Below are positions 13,130-22,210 of a stretch of DNA of 39,584 nucleotides, in pieces. How positions within the stretch are numbered: position 1 is the first letter of the stretch; every line of letters starts with the position of its first letter. The DNA comes from Egibacteraceae bacterium. GTDB taxonomy: Bacteria > Actinomycetota > Nitriliruptoria > Euzebyales > Egibacteraceae. The notes beneath the pieces are model-generated. The model was not told where the DNA came from, searched no databases, and saw only the letters and a list, made by a program, of their open reading frames with translations. The position numbers were made by a program, and so were the translations under genes. The stretch is taken from contig JBBDQS010000165.1 of assembly GCA_040905805.1 (NCBI GenBank), positions 23,407 through 62,990 on the forward strand, written 5' to 3'.

Positions 13130-15295
13130 CTAGCGGCGTTCTTGGGCCCGTGCCTGCGCCGGCGGGTGGGGGGCGGCCTCCTCGCCGGTCTCCGGTCGCC
13201 CCCGCCGCCGGTGCGTCACCTGGCGCACGCCCCACACGAGCAGGAACAGCCCCGCCCCCACGGTGACGACCAGGGCGGCGATCGACACGGCGGTGGAGCG
13301 CACCACCAGCGTCTCCTCGGCCAGGGTCACCGCCCCGTCCACGTCCTCGACGAAGACCCTGACGGGCGCCCGGCCTCCCGGGGTGACCGCCGTGGCCTGG
13401 AAGGTCAGGGTGCGGGTGCCGCCCGCGGGCAGCACCCATCCGCCGAGCTCGTCGGGTGGCTGGCCGATGGGCTCCTCGTCGAAGATGAACCGCTGGCTCT
13501 CCAGCCGGACCCGGATCCGCACCGGCACCTCCGCGTCGTTGGTCACCGTCACGGGCACGGGGCCCTCGGCCTCCATCCAGACCTGCGGCCCCTCCTCGAT
13601 GCTGACCGCGGAGTAGAGCCCGGCGGCGGTGCCCGCCACCGCGGCGATCATCTCCCGGCCCTCCGCCGACTCCGGCGGGGTGCGGTAGCTGACGGACGCC
13701 GCCGCCCGCAGCATCAGGTCGAAGCGTCGCGGCGTGCGGTCGTCGACCCCGGCGAGCACCGTCGCCAGCGACCCGAGGGCGTGGCGCGCCTGCTCCAGCG
13801 CGGTGACGTAGGTGGGCGACAGCTGCCGGGACCGGCGGGCCGCAGCGACGTCCAGGCGCGCGGGGGTGGGCTCGGGGTCCACCGTCCGGGCCAGCTGCGA
13901 GAGGGTGGCCGGCTCGGTCCAGGGCGCCGCCTCGAGGGCGTCCATCAGCGCCCCGGCGAAGCCGCGCACGGGGTTCCACGTCTGCGGGGGTGCGAGCACG
14001 AGGCCGCGGACGTCCTCGGTGAACGGGCGCTCGAAGTAGACCGCCGCGGTCTCGGCCACGATGCGCTGGACGCCGATGGCCACGCCGTCGGGCGCGCCGT
14101 CGCGGGCCAGGACCGCCTCCAGCCACGGATCAGGGACGAGCACCGTCGGCGCCCAGCCGGCCGTGGAGGCCAGCTCGCGCACCGGCGAGGGCGTCAGGCC
14201 ACGACCATCGGGGATGTCGAGGGACAGCTCGCTCAGGACCACGGTGTCGACCGCGACGTCGTCCAGCAGGGATGCGGTGGCGGGGGTGGGCGCGGCGGCA
14301 GGCCAGATGGCCCCGGCCAGCGGCTCCGCGCCGGTGTGGTCGGCGACCGCCCGGCTGCCCTCCGCGACGTGGCGCGCCGCCTCGAGATCCATCCCGCCGT
14401 CGAGCAGCGCCCCGAGGTCGGCGCGGGCGTAGGGCATGGCGAGCACGTCGACGTCGGCGCGGGTGGCGACCGCACGGGTGCGCTCCAGCAGCCGTGCGGC
14501 CTGGGCGGGCAGGTGGTCGTCCGGCGCGAGGTCGGTCGTGCCGCGCTCGTCGCGGGCCGCGAAGCCCCCGCTGAGGGCGCTGGCCGTGTCCAGCAGCAGC
14601 GCGTCGGGGACGACGGTGGCGGGGAACCCCTCGCGTCCGGCCAGGCTGCCGATCAGGCCCTGCAACCGCCCGGCCTGCCCCAGCTCGTCGAGCAGCTCCT
14701 GCCGGTCGTAGGTGCCGTCCGCGCGCAGCATCGGCGGTGCCGTGACCGGCAGCAGCAGGGCCGTGCGCACCGGGCTCTCGACCTCCTCGCCGGCGAAGAC
14801 CACGGCGGTGCGCACCTCGTCCAGCACCGCGCCCCCGTCCTGGAGCTGCAGGCGCAGGGGGTACACGCCGAACTGGTCCACGCGCCGCAGGCCGAGCTCC
14901 GCGGCCGTGTGCGTCACGTCCGCCTCGGTGCTGTCGCCCGCCCGCAGCAGGTCGATCTCCTCGGAGAAGCCCTCGACGACCGCGCCGAGCTGCCCGTCGT
15001 CCACGGCCATCTGGAACGCGAAGCGGCTCGCGACCGCGCTGTGCACCGTCCCGACGACGCGCAGGCCCTCGGCCTCGTCGGCGCCGGGGTTGGCCACCCG
15101 CACACGCATCTGGAGCTCGCCGCCCGGCGCGAGGACGCCCCGCAGGGCCGTCACGGACAGCGACGGGTCGTCGTCGCGGTCGAGCTGGGCGCTCGCCGGC
15201 GGGGCGGACAGCACGAGCGCGGCGGCAGCCAGCGCCACGAGCACGGCGGCCGCCGGGCCGGCGCCGCTGCCAGGCCAGACCCGGGGGTGGGTCAC
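13130..15295 (-). CDS. DUF6049-family exported membrane-anchored protein
   Basis: 721 aa from a GTG at 15295 overlapping the NUDIX stop by GTGA. A signal peptide (hydrophobic AAAVLVALAAAALVLSA, cleavage near ASA-QL at about 36) leads into a large extracytoplasmic region with Ig-like beta stretches at both ends and a central alpha/beta part. A membrane anchor (STAVSIAALVVTVGAGLFLL) and a short basic tail end the protein. The position between NUDIX/pcnA and the MurJ/sigM locus matches Rv3909 and its actinobacterial homologues, thought to act in envelope assembly. Molecular function is unknown. The 109-bp gap that follows is where MurJ is usually encoded. Confidence 0.8.
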   Translation of the reverse strand: MTHPRVWPGSGAGPAAAVLVALAAAALVLSAPPASAQLDRDDDPSLSVTALRGVLAPGGELQMRVRVANPGADEAEGLRVVGTVHSAVASRFAFQMAVDDGQLGAVVEGFSEEIDLLRAGDSTEADVTHTAAELGLRRVDQFGVYPLRLQLQDGGAVLDEVRTAVVFAGEEVESPVRTALLLPVTAPPMLRADGTYDRQELLDELGQAGRLQGLIGSLAGREGFPATVVPDALLLDTASALSGGFAARDERGTTDLAPDDHLPAQAARLLERTRAVATRADVDVLAMPYARADLGALLDGGMDLEAARHVAEGSRAVADHTGAEPLAGAIWPAAAPTPATASLLDDVAVDTVVLSELSLDIPDGRGLTPSPVRELASTAGWAPTVLVPDPWLEAVLARDGAPDGVAIGVQRIVAETAAVYFERPFTEDVRGLVLAPPQTWNPVRGFAGALMDALEAAPWTEPATLSQLARTVDPEPTPARLDVAAARRSRQLSPTYVTALEQARHALGSLATVLAGVDDRTPRRFDLMLRAAASVSYRTPPESAEGREMIAAVAGTAAGLYSAVSIEEGPQVWMEAEGPVPVTVTNDAEVPVRIRVRLESQRFIFDEEPIGQPPDELGGWVLPAGGTRTLTFQATAVTPGGRAPVRVFVEDVDGAVTLAEETLVVRSTAVSIAALVVTVGAGLFLLVWGVRQVTHRRRGRPETGEEAAPHPPAQARAQERR

Positions 15296-15756
15296 CGGGG
15301 GGCGTCCGGGGGAGCGGCGGCGGCAACGGGGTCGGCTCGGGCGACCAGGTGGCGCTCGTTGGCGTGGGACAGGCGCTCGAGCGCCTCGTCGAAGCGCAGC
15401 CAGACCACGTCCTCGGCCTCGTCGTCGCGGGTGTGTGGCGCCCCGCCGCTGTGCCGCATGAGGTAGTAGTGCACGAACTTGTGGTAGCGCACCTGGTCGG
15501 GCTTCCACACGAACCAGTAGTCCACGACCCCGAGCTTGTCCGTGATGGTGCAGGCCAGGCCGGTCTCCTCGCGCACCTCCCGCACCGCGGCGTCGGTCAG
15601 GTCCTCCCCGTCCTCCAGGCCGCCTTTGGGCAGGGTCCACTGCAGCTCTCCGGCAGCGTTGCGTCGGGAGATGAGCACCACCCACCGCCCCTCGGGCCGA
15701 TCGTCGCAGACCAGCCCACCGGCGGACACTGCCCGCTTCGTGGGATACCGGGCCAT
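15292..15756 (-). CDS. NUDIX hydrolase (MutT4-like)
   Basis: 154 aa. The Nudix box is complete: GGLEDGEDLTDAAVREVREE followed by TGL (about residues 45-67), with the REVREE metal ligands. These enzymes hydrolyse nucleoside-diphosphate-linked substrates. The N-terminus (KRAVSAGGLVC) and the position upstream of DUF6049 match the mutT4-type gene of mycobacteria (Rv3908). A 4-bp overlap with the DUF6049 gene indicates co-translation. The substrate cannot be predicted. Confidence 0.9.
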   Translation of the reverse strand: MARYPTKRAVSAGGLVCDDRPEGRWVVLISRRNAAGELQWTLPKGGLEDGEDLTDAAVREVREETGLACTITDKLGVVDYWFVWKPDQVRYHKFVHYYLMRHSGGAPHTRDDEAEDVVWLRFDEALERLSHANERHLVARADPVAAAAPPDAPR

Positions 15757-15811
15757 GGGGTGAGCATATCGCCGGTCAAGGGATCACCTCGGCCGGCCGA
15801 TACCCACCGCA

Positions 15812-16948
15812 ATGGACATCCACGATTACTTGCGACTGCTCGTCGAGCGCGAAGGCTCCGACCTGCACCTGAAGGCCGGGGGCCCGGCGTTCATCCGCAT
15901 CGACGGCGACCTCGAGCAGTGCGACGGGCTGCCGGCGCTCACCCCGGCGATCACCGAGGGCTTCGCCCGAGCCATGCTCGAGGGCGACCCGTTGACACTG
16001 TTCGAGGCCGGCGCCGAGGCCGACTTCGCCTACGCCGTCCCGGGTCTCGGGCGCTTCCGGGTGGCGGTGTTCCGCCAGCGGGGGTCGGTGGGGCTCGTGC
16101 TGCGCCGGGTGCTGGCCGGGGCGCTGTCCTTCGACGAGCTCGGGTTGCCGCCGGCTGTGCGCAAGCTGGCCGAGGAGCACCGCGGGCTCGTGCTCATCAC
16201 CGGACCGACGGGGTCGGGCAAGACCACCACGACCGCGGCGATGATCAGCCACATCAACGCCACCCGGGCGTGTCACATCGTCACCGTCGAGGACCCGATC
16301 GAGGTCATGCACACCGACCAGCGCGCCATCATCGACCAGCGCGAGGTCGGGGTGGACACCGTGGACTTCGTCTCGGCACTGCGCTCGGTCGCCCGCCAGG
16401 ACCCCGACGTGATCTTCATCGGCGAGATGCGCGACATCGAGACCGTGACCGCCGCCCTGCAGGCCGCCGAGACCGGGCACATGGTCATCTCGACGCTGCA
16501 CACCACCGACGCGACCGAGACGGTCAACCGCATCATCGACATGTTCCCGCCGTTCCAGCAGGGCCAGGTCCGCCTGTCCCTGGCCAACTCCTTGAAGGGC
16601 ATCGTCTGCCAGCGCCTGCTCCGGCGGGCCAACGGCGGCCGGGTGGCCGCCATCGAGTGCATGGTCATGACCACCCGCCTGCGCGAGTTCGTGCTCGACG
16701 CGGACAAGACCGACGAGATCGTCGACGCCATCGCCGAGGGCGCCTACTACGGCATGCAGACCTTCGACGCCCACCTCCTCGAGCTGGTCCGCGACGAGGT
16801 CATCACCATGGCCGAGGCGCTCGACGCCGCCACGAGCCCCCACGACCTGCGCATCGCGCTGCGGGCGGCGGGCGTGGTCGCCGCACCGGCCCCGGCGCCC
16901 GCACCGGCCGCCGTGCCCCCGCCCGCGGCGAGCGCCGTGGGCCGCTAG
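15812..16948 (+). CDS. pilT: PilT-type twitching ATPase
   Basis: 378-aa secretion ATPase of the PilT/PilU class, which retracts type IV pili. An N-terminal PAS-like half (DIHDYLRLLVEREGSDLHLK) is followed by the Walker A box GPTGSGKTTT (131-140), Asp box VEDPIEVMH, Walker B-like DVIFIGEMRD and the His box ETGHMVISTLHTTDA. The C-terminus (AAPAPAPAPAAVPPPAA) is a low-complexity tail. No pilin, PilC or PilB gene is in the window, so it stands alone here. It diverges from NUDIX by 55 bp and converges on the response regulator. Confidence 0.92.
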   Translation: MDIHDYLRLLVEREGSDLHLKAGGPAFIRIDGDLEQCDGLPALTPAITEGFARAMLEGDPLTLFEAGAEADFAYAVPGLGRFRVAVFRQRGSVGLVLRRVLAGALSFDELGLPPAVRKLAEEHRGLVLITGPTGSGKTTTTAAMISHINATRACHIVTVEDPIEVMHTDQRAIIDQREVGVDTVDFVSALRSVARQDPDVIFIGEMRDIETVTAALQAAETGHMVISTLHTTDATETVNRIIDMFPPFQQGQVRLSLANSLKGIVCQRLLRRANGGRVAAIECMVMTTRLREFVLDADKTDEIVDAIAEGAYYGMQTFDAHLLELVRDEVITMAEALDAATSPHDLRIALRAAGVVAAPAPAPAPAAVPPPAASAVGR

Positions 16949-16967
16949 CGCGTCCACACCTGCGGCG

Positions 16968-17648
16968 TCACGCGTCCCCCGGCGGCAGCGGCCCGTCGGT
17001 GTGGCCCGGCTCGACGAGTCCTTCCTCGTAGGCGACGACCACGGCCTGGGCCCGGTCTCGGACGTCGAGCTTCGCGTAGATCCGACTGACATGGGTCTTC
17101 ACGGTCGCCTCGGAGAGGTGGAGCTCGGCCGCGATCTCCTGGTTGGAGCGACCGCCCGCGAGCGACCGCAGCACGTCGTGCTCCCGCTCGGTCAACCGCT
17201 CCAGCGCGCTCGACCCGCTGGGGCGCGACCGGTCGACGAACGCCGCGATCAGCCGCCGGGTGATCGCGGGGGCGACGAGGGCCTCGCCGGCCGCGACCAT
17301 CCGGATCCCGGACACGAGCTGCTCGGGGGGCGCGTCCTTCAGCAGGAACGCGCTTGCCCCTGCCGTCATGGCCTCGTACAGGTGCTCGTCGAGGTCGAAG
17401 GTCGTGAGCACGAGCACGCGCGTAGCGGGATTGGCGCGGACGATCCTGCGGGTCGCCTCGATGCCGTCCAGCCGCGGCATCCTGATGTCCATCACCACCA
17501 CGTCGGGCGTGAGCCGGCGGGCCCGCTCGATGGCGCCGAGACCGTCTCCGGCCTCCCCGACGACCTCCATGTCCGTCTGCGACCCGACGATGTAGACGAA
17601 GCCGGAGCGGACGAGCTCCTGGTCGTCGGCGATCACGACGCGGATCAT
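16968..17648 (-). CDS. NarL/FixJ-type response regulator
   Basis: 226 aa. The receiver domain (1-120) has the acidic pair ADDQ, phospho-acceptor Asp54 (VVMDIRMP) and Lys in FLLKDAP. A LuxR-type helix-turn-helix at about 150-210 (LTEREHDVLRSLAGGRSNQE, then LHLSEATVKTHVSRIYAKL) follows. The start codon overlaps the histidine kinase stop by ATGA. With the divergent membrane protein at 18982 as neighbour, that gene is a plausible target. The signal is unknown. Confidence 0.94.
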   Translation of the reverse strand: MIRVVIADDQELVRSGFVYIVGSQTDMEVVGEAGDGLGAIERARRLTPDVVVMDIRMPRLDGIEATRRIVRANPATRVLVLTTFDLDEHLYEAMTAGASAFLLKDAPPEQLVSGIRMVAAGEALVAPAITRRLIAAFVDRSRPSGSSALERLTEREHDVLRSLAGGRSNQEIAAELHLSEATVKTHVSRIYAKLDVRDRAQAVVVAYEEGLVEPGHTDGPLPPGDA

Positions 17649-18802
17649 CGCCGGTCCTCCGTCGTCGGCACGATCGCCTCGAGCGCGAAGCCACCGCGCG
17701 GGCCGGGACCGACGCGGAGCTCGCCACCGTAGAGCGCGACCCGTTCCCGCATGCCGGGTAGTCCTTGCCCGTCGCGGGGGCGCCCGCGGTGACCGGGCCC
17801 CTGGTCGTGGACCGCCACCTCGACGGCCTGGGGGCGGTAGCGAAGCGTCACGTCCGTCCTCGGGGCGCCGGCGTGCTTCCGGACGTTCGTCAGGGCCTCC
17901 TGGACGATGCGGTAGACCGCCAGCGCGACGCCGGCCGGGACCGCCCGTGGCTGGCCGTCGTGGTGCAGGTCCACGGGCAGGCCCGCCCGCCGGTGCTGCT
18001 CGACCAGGTCCTCCACCGCCTCGATGCCGGGCTGGGGGGCAAGGCCCGCCTCCCCGTCGCCACCGGGCGTCTGGAGCATGCCGAGCACGCGCCGGAGCTC
18101 GTCGAGCGCCTGGCGACCCGCGGTCTCGACCGCGCCGAGAGCCTCCCGTGCCCGGGGGGTGTCGTTCCCGTCGACCGCAACGCGCGCGACGCCCGCCTGC
18201 ACGGTCATGAGGCTCACCGCATGGCCCACCAGATCGTGCAGGTCACGGGCGATGCGGGTGCGCTCCTCCATGGCTGCCCGTCGTGCGCGCTCCTCGATCT
18301 CGCCCCGGCGTCGCCGGACGAACAGGCCGATGCCCGCCCACACGCCCAGCACGACGATCGTGGAGAGCGCGTCGAGAACCGACTCCGTCATCGGGTCGCG
18401 GGCCAGGAACACCCCGATCGCCACCGCCACCGACGTGCCGCCCACGAGGGCCTCCCGGGGGGAGGCGTGGACCGCGAGCGAGTACACGGCGAGCATCGCC
18501 GCCATGAACTCGCCGAAGGAGCTGGCCGGCACCGTGAGGACGGTGTCCAGGAGCATCGCCGGCAGGAACGCCACCCCCGGCAGCCACGGGACGGTTCGGC
18601 GCAGTGCGAGCGGGAGCGTCATGAGCGCCCCACCAGCCAGGTGCAGGGCGAGGACCCCCTCATGGGCGTCTGCGCCAGCGATCAGCTCGATCGCGGTGTA
18701 CGCGAAGAGGAACGAAGCGACGGAGAGGTCGCCGACCACAGTGGTCCGGTGTCCGGCCAGCCTGCCGAGGTCAACACGCACGGGAGCCTCCGTTCGAGTC
18801 AC
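17645..18802 (-). CDS. Two-component sensor histidine kinase (HisKA_3, NarX/DesK-like)
   Basis: 385 aa from a GTG at 18802; the open frame continues upstream, but that part looks non-coding and would run into the divergent promoter region. Four to six hydrophobic segments lie between about residues 25 and 160. The dimerisation/phospho-acceptor helix is IARDLHDLVGHAVSLMTVQA with His189. The ATPase motifs are ALTNVRKHAG, DQGPG and GQGLPGMRERV. This is the usual partner of NarL-type regulators. It overlaps the regulator gene by 4 bp. Confidence 0.92.
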   Translation of the reverse strand: MTRTEAPVRVDLGRLAGHRTTVVGDLSVASFLFAYTAIELIAGADAHEGVLALHLAGGALMTLPLALRRTVPWLPGVAFLPAMLLDTVLTVPASSFGEFMAAMLAVYSLAVHASPREALVGGTSVAVAIGVFLARDPMTESVLDALSTIVVLGVWAGIGLFVRRRRGEIEERARRAAMEERTRIARDLHDLVGHAVSLMTVQAGVARVAVDGNDTPRAREALGAVETAGRQALDELRRVLGMLQTPGGDGEAGLAPQPGIEAVEDLVEQHRRAGLPVDLHHDGQPRAVPAGVALAVYRIVQEALTNVRKHAGAPRTDVTLRYRPQAVEVAVHDQGPGHRGRPRDGQGLPGMRERVALYGGELRVGPGPRGGFALEAIVPTTEDRR

Positions 18803-18981
18803 GTGACCGTAACGCGCCGGGCTGTCCGCGTCCGCCCTCCCGGGGACCACCCGCGTCCCCCTGGGGATGTACACGGCTGCTCGGCGCGTCATCCCCCAGG
18901 GATCCGATCGGGCACCGGGGGAGGACGACGTGGGGCAGGGATCGATCGAGGCTGGAGCCACCCCGATCGAAGGAGCACCCC

Positions 18982-20322
18982 GTGACGACCACGCGCCCCA
19001 CCGACACCGTCCCCCCGACGACCTCCCGACCACGCCGCATCGGCTACCGGATCCTGCTCAGCCTGCCGGCCCTCGCGGTCGCCCTGACGGGCGGTCACCT
19101 CTTGGTGACCGGCTGGGTCAGCACCCTCGACGGCGGCTCTCACCGCTTCCACGACCTCGCCTGGGGCACCCTGGAGGGCGTCGTCATCCTCGTGGGTCTG
19201 CTCGTCTCGCTGCGGCGACCGACGCAACGCCCCGGGGCGTACCTCCAGGTCCTGGTCGGCTTGGGAGCGCTCATGGCGACGATGGCGATCATCGTTGAGA
19301 CCGACATCGCCACATTCGTCGTCGTCGCGCTCGTCGCGATCGCCGGTGTCCTGCACCCCGCTCGTGACCGGCTGTTTCCGGCTGGGACGTGGGACGGGTT
19401 GGGCTTGATCGTGGGAGCGGTCGTGGCGGCGCCCCTCGTCTGGTACGCGTTCGAGCAGGCCGCGCTGCACCGCGGGGGACTTCCGACCGATCCCCATGTC
19501 GAGATGGCGCACTACGCCGGGACGACCGCCGCCGCACTCGCCCTTGCCGGCCTTGCGCTGCTGAGCGCTGCGCAACGTCCCGGCCGACACATCACCGCCG
19601 GGTCAACGGCGGTCGGCCTCTCGATCCTCGGGGTGTCCTCTCTGCTGTGGCCCCACGTCTCATCCAGCTTCGGTGTCGCGGGCGGCATCGCCGCGCTCGC
19701 CGGCGCCGCCGCCGTCGCCTGGACGGGCCTGCGCCCGGGACCGGCCACGCGGGATCGGACAGCCACCCGCATCGTGACGTCCGTCCTCGTCGTAGCACTC
19801 GCGCTGCTGACCGCCTGCTCGGGCGACGATGGGGCCAGCCCCGACGCCGACGACGCTGCGCAGACCGACACCGACGGCTCGGCGATGACGGTCACGGGCG
19901 TCGACTACGCCTTCGAAGCTCCCGAGGAGGTCGCCCCCGGCACGACCCTGACCTTCACCAACGGCTCGGATGCGGAGGTCCACGAGATGCTCGTTCTGCG
20001 GGTCGACGACGACGAGACGCGCCCGCTCGACGAGCTGATCGGGCTGTCCGACGCCGAAGCGCAGGACGTCACGGAGTTCCGCGGCATGCTCTTCGCGCTC
20101 CCTGGCGAGGAGGGCATCGACCCGGAGGCCCCGGACGCGGACGGCTCGGTCACCCTCGACGAGCCCGGTCGCTATCTCCTGCTGTGCTTCATCCCCGAGG
20201 GCGCCGACCCGGCCGCGTACGAGGAGGCGCTCACGGGGGAGGGCGAGGGCCCGCCTGAGGTCGAGGGCGGCCCGCCCCACGCGGAGCTGGGCATGGTGCA
20301 CGAGCTCACCGTGAACCCCTGA
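18982..20322 (+). CDS. Multi-span membrane protein fused to a lipobox and cupredoxin-like domain
   Basis: 446 aa from a GTG with GAAGGAGCACCCC upstream. Residues 22-250 contain about seven hydrophobic segments. At 265-279 a complete second export signal appears in frame (SVLVVALALLTAC, lipobox LTAC with Cys279), followed by an acidic linker and a beta-rich domain like plastocyanin/azurin-type exported proteins (LTFTNGSDAEVHEMLVLR, GRYLLLCFIPEG, PHAELGMVHELTV) with His, Cys and Met that could bind copper. An in-frame GTG at 19774 opens the lipoprotein part and might be a second start. It is transcribed away from the two-component genes. Whether this is one polypeptide or two is unclear. Confidence 0.7.
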   Translation: MTTTRPTDTVPPTTSRPRRIGYRILLSLPALAVALTGGHLLVTGWVSTLDGGSHRFHDLAWGTLEGVVILVGLLVSLRRPTQRPGAYLQVLVGLGALMATMAIIVETDIATFVVVALVAIAGVLHPARDRLFPAGTWDGLGLIVGAVVAAPLVWYAFEQAALHRGGLPTDPHVEMAHYAGTTAAALALAGLALLSAAQRPGRHITAGSTAVGLSILGVSSLLWPHVSSSFGVAGGIAALAGAAAVAWTGLRPGPATRDRTATRIVTSVLVVALALLTACSGDDGASPDADDAAQTDTDGSAMTVTGVDYAFEAPEEVAPGTTLTFTNGSDAEVHEMLVLRVDDDETRPLDELIGLSDAEAQDVTEFRGMLFALPGEEGIDPEAPDADGSVTLDEPGRYLLLCFIPEGADPAAYEEALTGEGEGPPEVEGGPPHAELGMVHELTVNP

Positions 20323-20714
20323 CCAACTTCTCGGCATGCCGTCCCGTCGACCTGGCTCGCGGCCGGTCGAGGGGGCGGCGCGGCCGTCTTCGCCCCTTTT
20401 GACCCTCGACAAGCGGCTCGCGCGCAGCTCGCCCGTGCCGATCGAGGCCGTGACGTGAACGGGTTCGGCGGCGCGCTGCAACAGCGCGGTGGTTGGGTCG
20501 GGGGATCGGTGAAGTCCACACAGGCCCCCGCGCGGCCCGCTCCAACCCTTCCCGGCTGCCTCTGCGCCCCCTAACCGGGCAGGTCCCGACCACGATCCCC
20601 GATGAGACACCCCCCCAAAGGTGACCAAGCGGGAACGAGGCCGACGACAAGCCCTGATGCCCCACCCAGACCCTTGCGTCCGGGATAGCGGGACATCTCT
20701 TAGCATGAGCGGCG
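20323..20714. other. Intergenic region before pcnA
   Basis: 392 bp with no convincing gene on either strand. An imperfect hairpin with GTCGAGGG (20366-20373) pairing to CCCTCGAC (20403-20410) and an interrupted inner GGCG/CGCC stem lies about 45 bp after the upstream stop; it may be a terminator but has no T-run at its end. No tRNA cloverleaf or T-loop sequence is visible. The right edge carries the pcnA promoter. Confidence 0.5.
20701..20714 (+). promoter_or_regulatory. -10 element of pcnA
   Basis: TAGCAT (TANNNT) at 20701-20706 ends 8 nt before the ATG at 20715. There is no ribosome-binding sequence between them, so the message is probably leaderless or nearly so. Confidence 0.5.
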
Positions 20715-22136
20715 ATGGCCTCCTCCGATCCGACCGCTGACCAGCACCGTCGCCTGGCGGAGCTCGTGGCGGTGTACCCGGTCGCCGACGAGCTCGCCCA
20801 CCGCATGGCGGCGGCCGGGCACGAGCTGTACCTCGTCGGTGGCACCGTGCGGGACACGCTGCTGCACGGCGAGGCCCCCGGCGACCTGGACTTCGCGACC
20901 TCCGCCCCGCCGGAGGAGACCGAGCGGCTCGTGGACGGCTGGGCCGACGCGGTCTGGCTGACCGGCGCGCGGTTCGGCACGGTCAGCGCCCACAAGGGCG
21001 GCTGGAACCTGGAGGTCACCACCTTCCGCGCCGACGTCTACCAGCCGGGGTCGCGCCACCCCGCGGTGACCTACGGCACCGACATCGAGGGCGACCTCGC
21101 CCGCCGCGACTTCACCTGCAACGCGATGGCGGTGCGCCTGCCCGAGCACCGCTTCGTCGACCCGTTCGGCGGCCTGGCCGACCTGGCGGCCCGCGTGCTG
21201 CGCACGCCCGTGGACGCCGAGATCAGCTTCGGCGACGACCCGCTGCGGATGGTGCGCCTGGCGCGGTTCGCCGCGGTGCTCGGCGCGGAGCCCGACGACG
21301 CGGCGCGCAAGGCCGCCACGGTCATGGCCGCCCAGCTCGACGGCATCAGCCGCGAGCGCATCCGCGCCGAGCTCGACAAGCTCGTCACCGCGGCCGAACC
21401 CCGCCGGGGCATGGACCTGCTGTGCGACACGGGCCTGGCCGACCGGTTCCTGCCGGAGCTGCCCGCGCTGCGCATGGAGCGCGATCCGAGCCACCACCAC
21501 AAGGACGTCTACGCCCACACCATGGCCGTCGTCGACAACTGCCCGCGCGAGGACCGCATCCTGCGCCTGGCCGCGCTGCTGCACGACATCGGCAAGCCCG
21601 CCACCCGCGAGTTCCACCCCGACGGCAAGGTCACGTTCCACCACCACGAGGTCGTCGGGGCGCGCATGGCCCGCCAGCGCCTGCGCGCGCTCACCTACTC
21701 CAACGACGACGTCGACGCGGTCGCCGAGCTCGTCTACCTGCACCTGCGCTTCCACGGCTACTCCGACCAGGCGTGGTCGGACTCCGCGGTGCGCCGCTAC
21801 GTCCGCGACGCCGGCACCCGCGAGCAGCTGGTGCGCCTGAACCTGCTGACCCGCGCGGACGTCACCACCGCCAACAAGGCCAAGGCCCGCCGCCTCGCCG
21901 AGGCGATGGACGACCTGGAGGCGCGCATCGCCAGGCTCGACGCCGAGGAGTCGATCGCCCAGATCCGCCCGCCCCTGGACGGCAACCAGATCATGGCCCA
22001 CCTCGACCTCGCACCCGGTCCGGCGGTGGGCCAGGCCCGCGAGATGCTGCTCGAGGCCCGCCTGGACCAGGGCCCCATGAGCGAGGAGGAGGCCTACCGC
22101 CTGCTCGACGAGTGGGCCGCCTCCGAGGATCTCTGA
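20715..22136 (+). CDS. pcnA: CCA tRNA nucleotidyltransferase with HD domain
   Basis: 473-aa class II nucleotidyltransferase that adds or repairs the 3' CCA of tRNAs (the family also includes poly(A) polymerases). The catalytic head has LVGGTVRDTLL (about residues 40-50), the metal-binding GDLDFATSA and the RRDFTCNAMAV motif. A metal-dependent HD domain follows (LAALLHDIGKP, with HHHEVVGA). The C-terminal part is helical. The place after the sigM/DUF6049/NUDIX block matches other actinobacteria, although here 5 kb of other genes intervene and the strand is opposite to NUDIX. Confidence 0.93.
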   Translation: MASSDPTADQHRRLAELVAVYPVADELAHRMAAAGHELYLVGGTVRDTLLHGEAPGDLDFATSAPPEETERLVDGWADAVWLTGARFGTVSAHKGGWNLEVTTFRADVYQPGSRHPAVTYGTDIEGDLARRDFTCNAMAVRLPEHRFVDPFGGLADLAARVLRTPVDAEISFGDDPLRMVRLARFAAVLGAEPDDAARKAATVMAAQLDGISRERIRAELDKLVTAAEPRRGMDLLCDTGLADRFLPELPALRMERDPSHHHKDVYAHTMAVVDNCPREDRILRLAALLHDIGKPATREFHPDGKVTFHHHEVVGARMARQRLRALTYSNDDVDAVAELVYLHLRFHGYSDQAWSDSAVRRYVRDAGTREQLVRLNLLTRADVTTANKAKARRLAEAMDDLEARIARLDAEESIAQIRPPLDGNQIMAHLDLAPGPAVGQAREMLLEARLDQGPMSEEEAYRLLDEWAASEDL

Positions 22137-22159
22137 GAACCTACCCGGGTTGCCCGTTG

Positions 22160-22195
22160 GTAAGGTTCGCCTTACAGTGGTGAGGAGAACCTAAG
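22160..22195 (+). promoter_or_regulatory. DtxR/IdeR-like iron operator(s) upstream of bfd-bfr
   Basis: A perfect palindrome GTAAGG-TTCG-CCTTAC (22160-22175) fits 14 of 19 positions of the DtxR/IdeR box TWAGGTTAGSCTAACCTWA when aligned at 22161-22179. A second half-site, GAACCTAAG, is at 22187-22195. The position just before two iron-storage genes supports iron-dependent control; activation or repression cannot be told from sequence. Confidence 0.65.
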
Positions 22196-22210
22196 GGAAG
22201 GCAGCGCCTG

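Noticed and set aside
18798-18807. GTCACGTGAC palindrome as a second parS
   Set aside because: It shares only the central CACGTG with parS and overlaps the histidine kinase start codon.
20323-20714. Possible tRNA or small RNA gene
   Set aside because: No acceptor/T-loop pattern (GTTCRANNC flanked by a stem) and no cloverleaf could be drawn on either strand.
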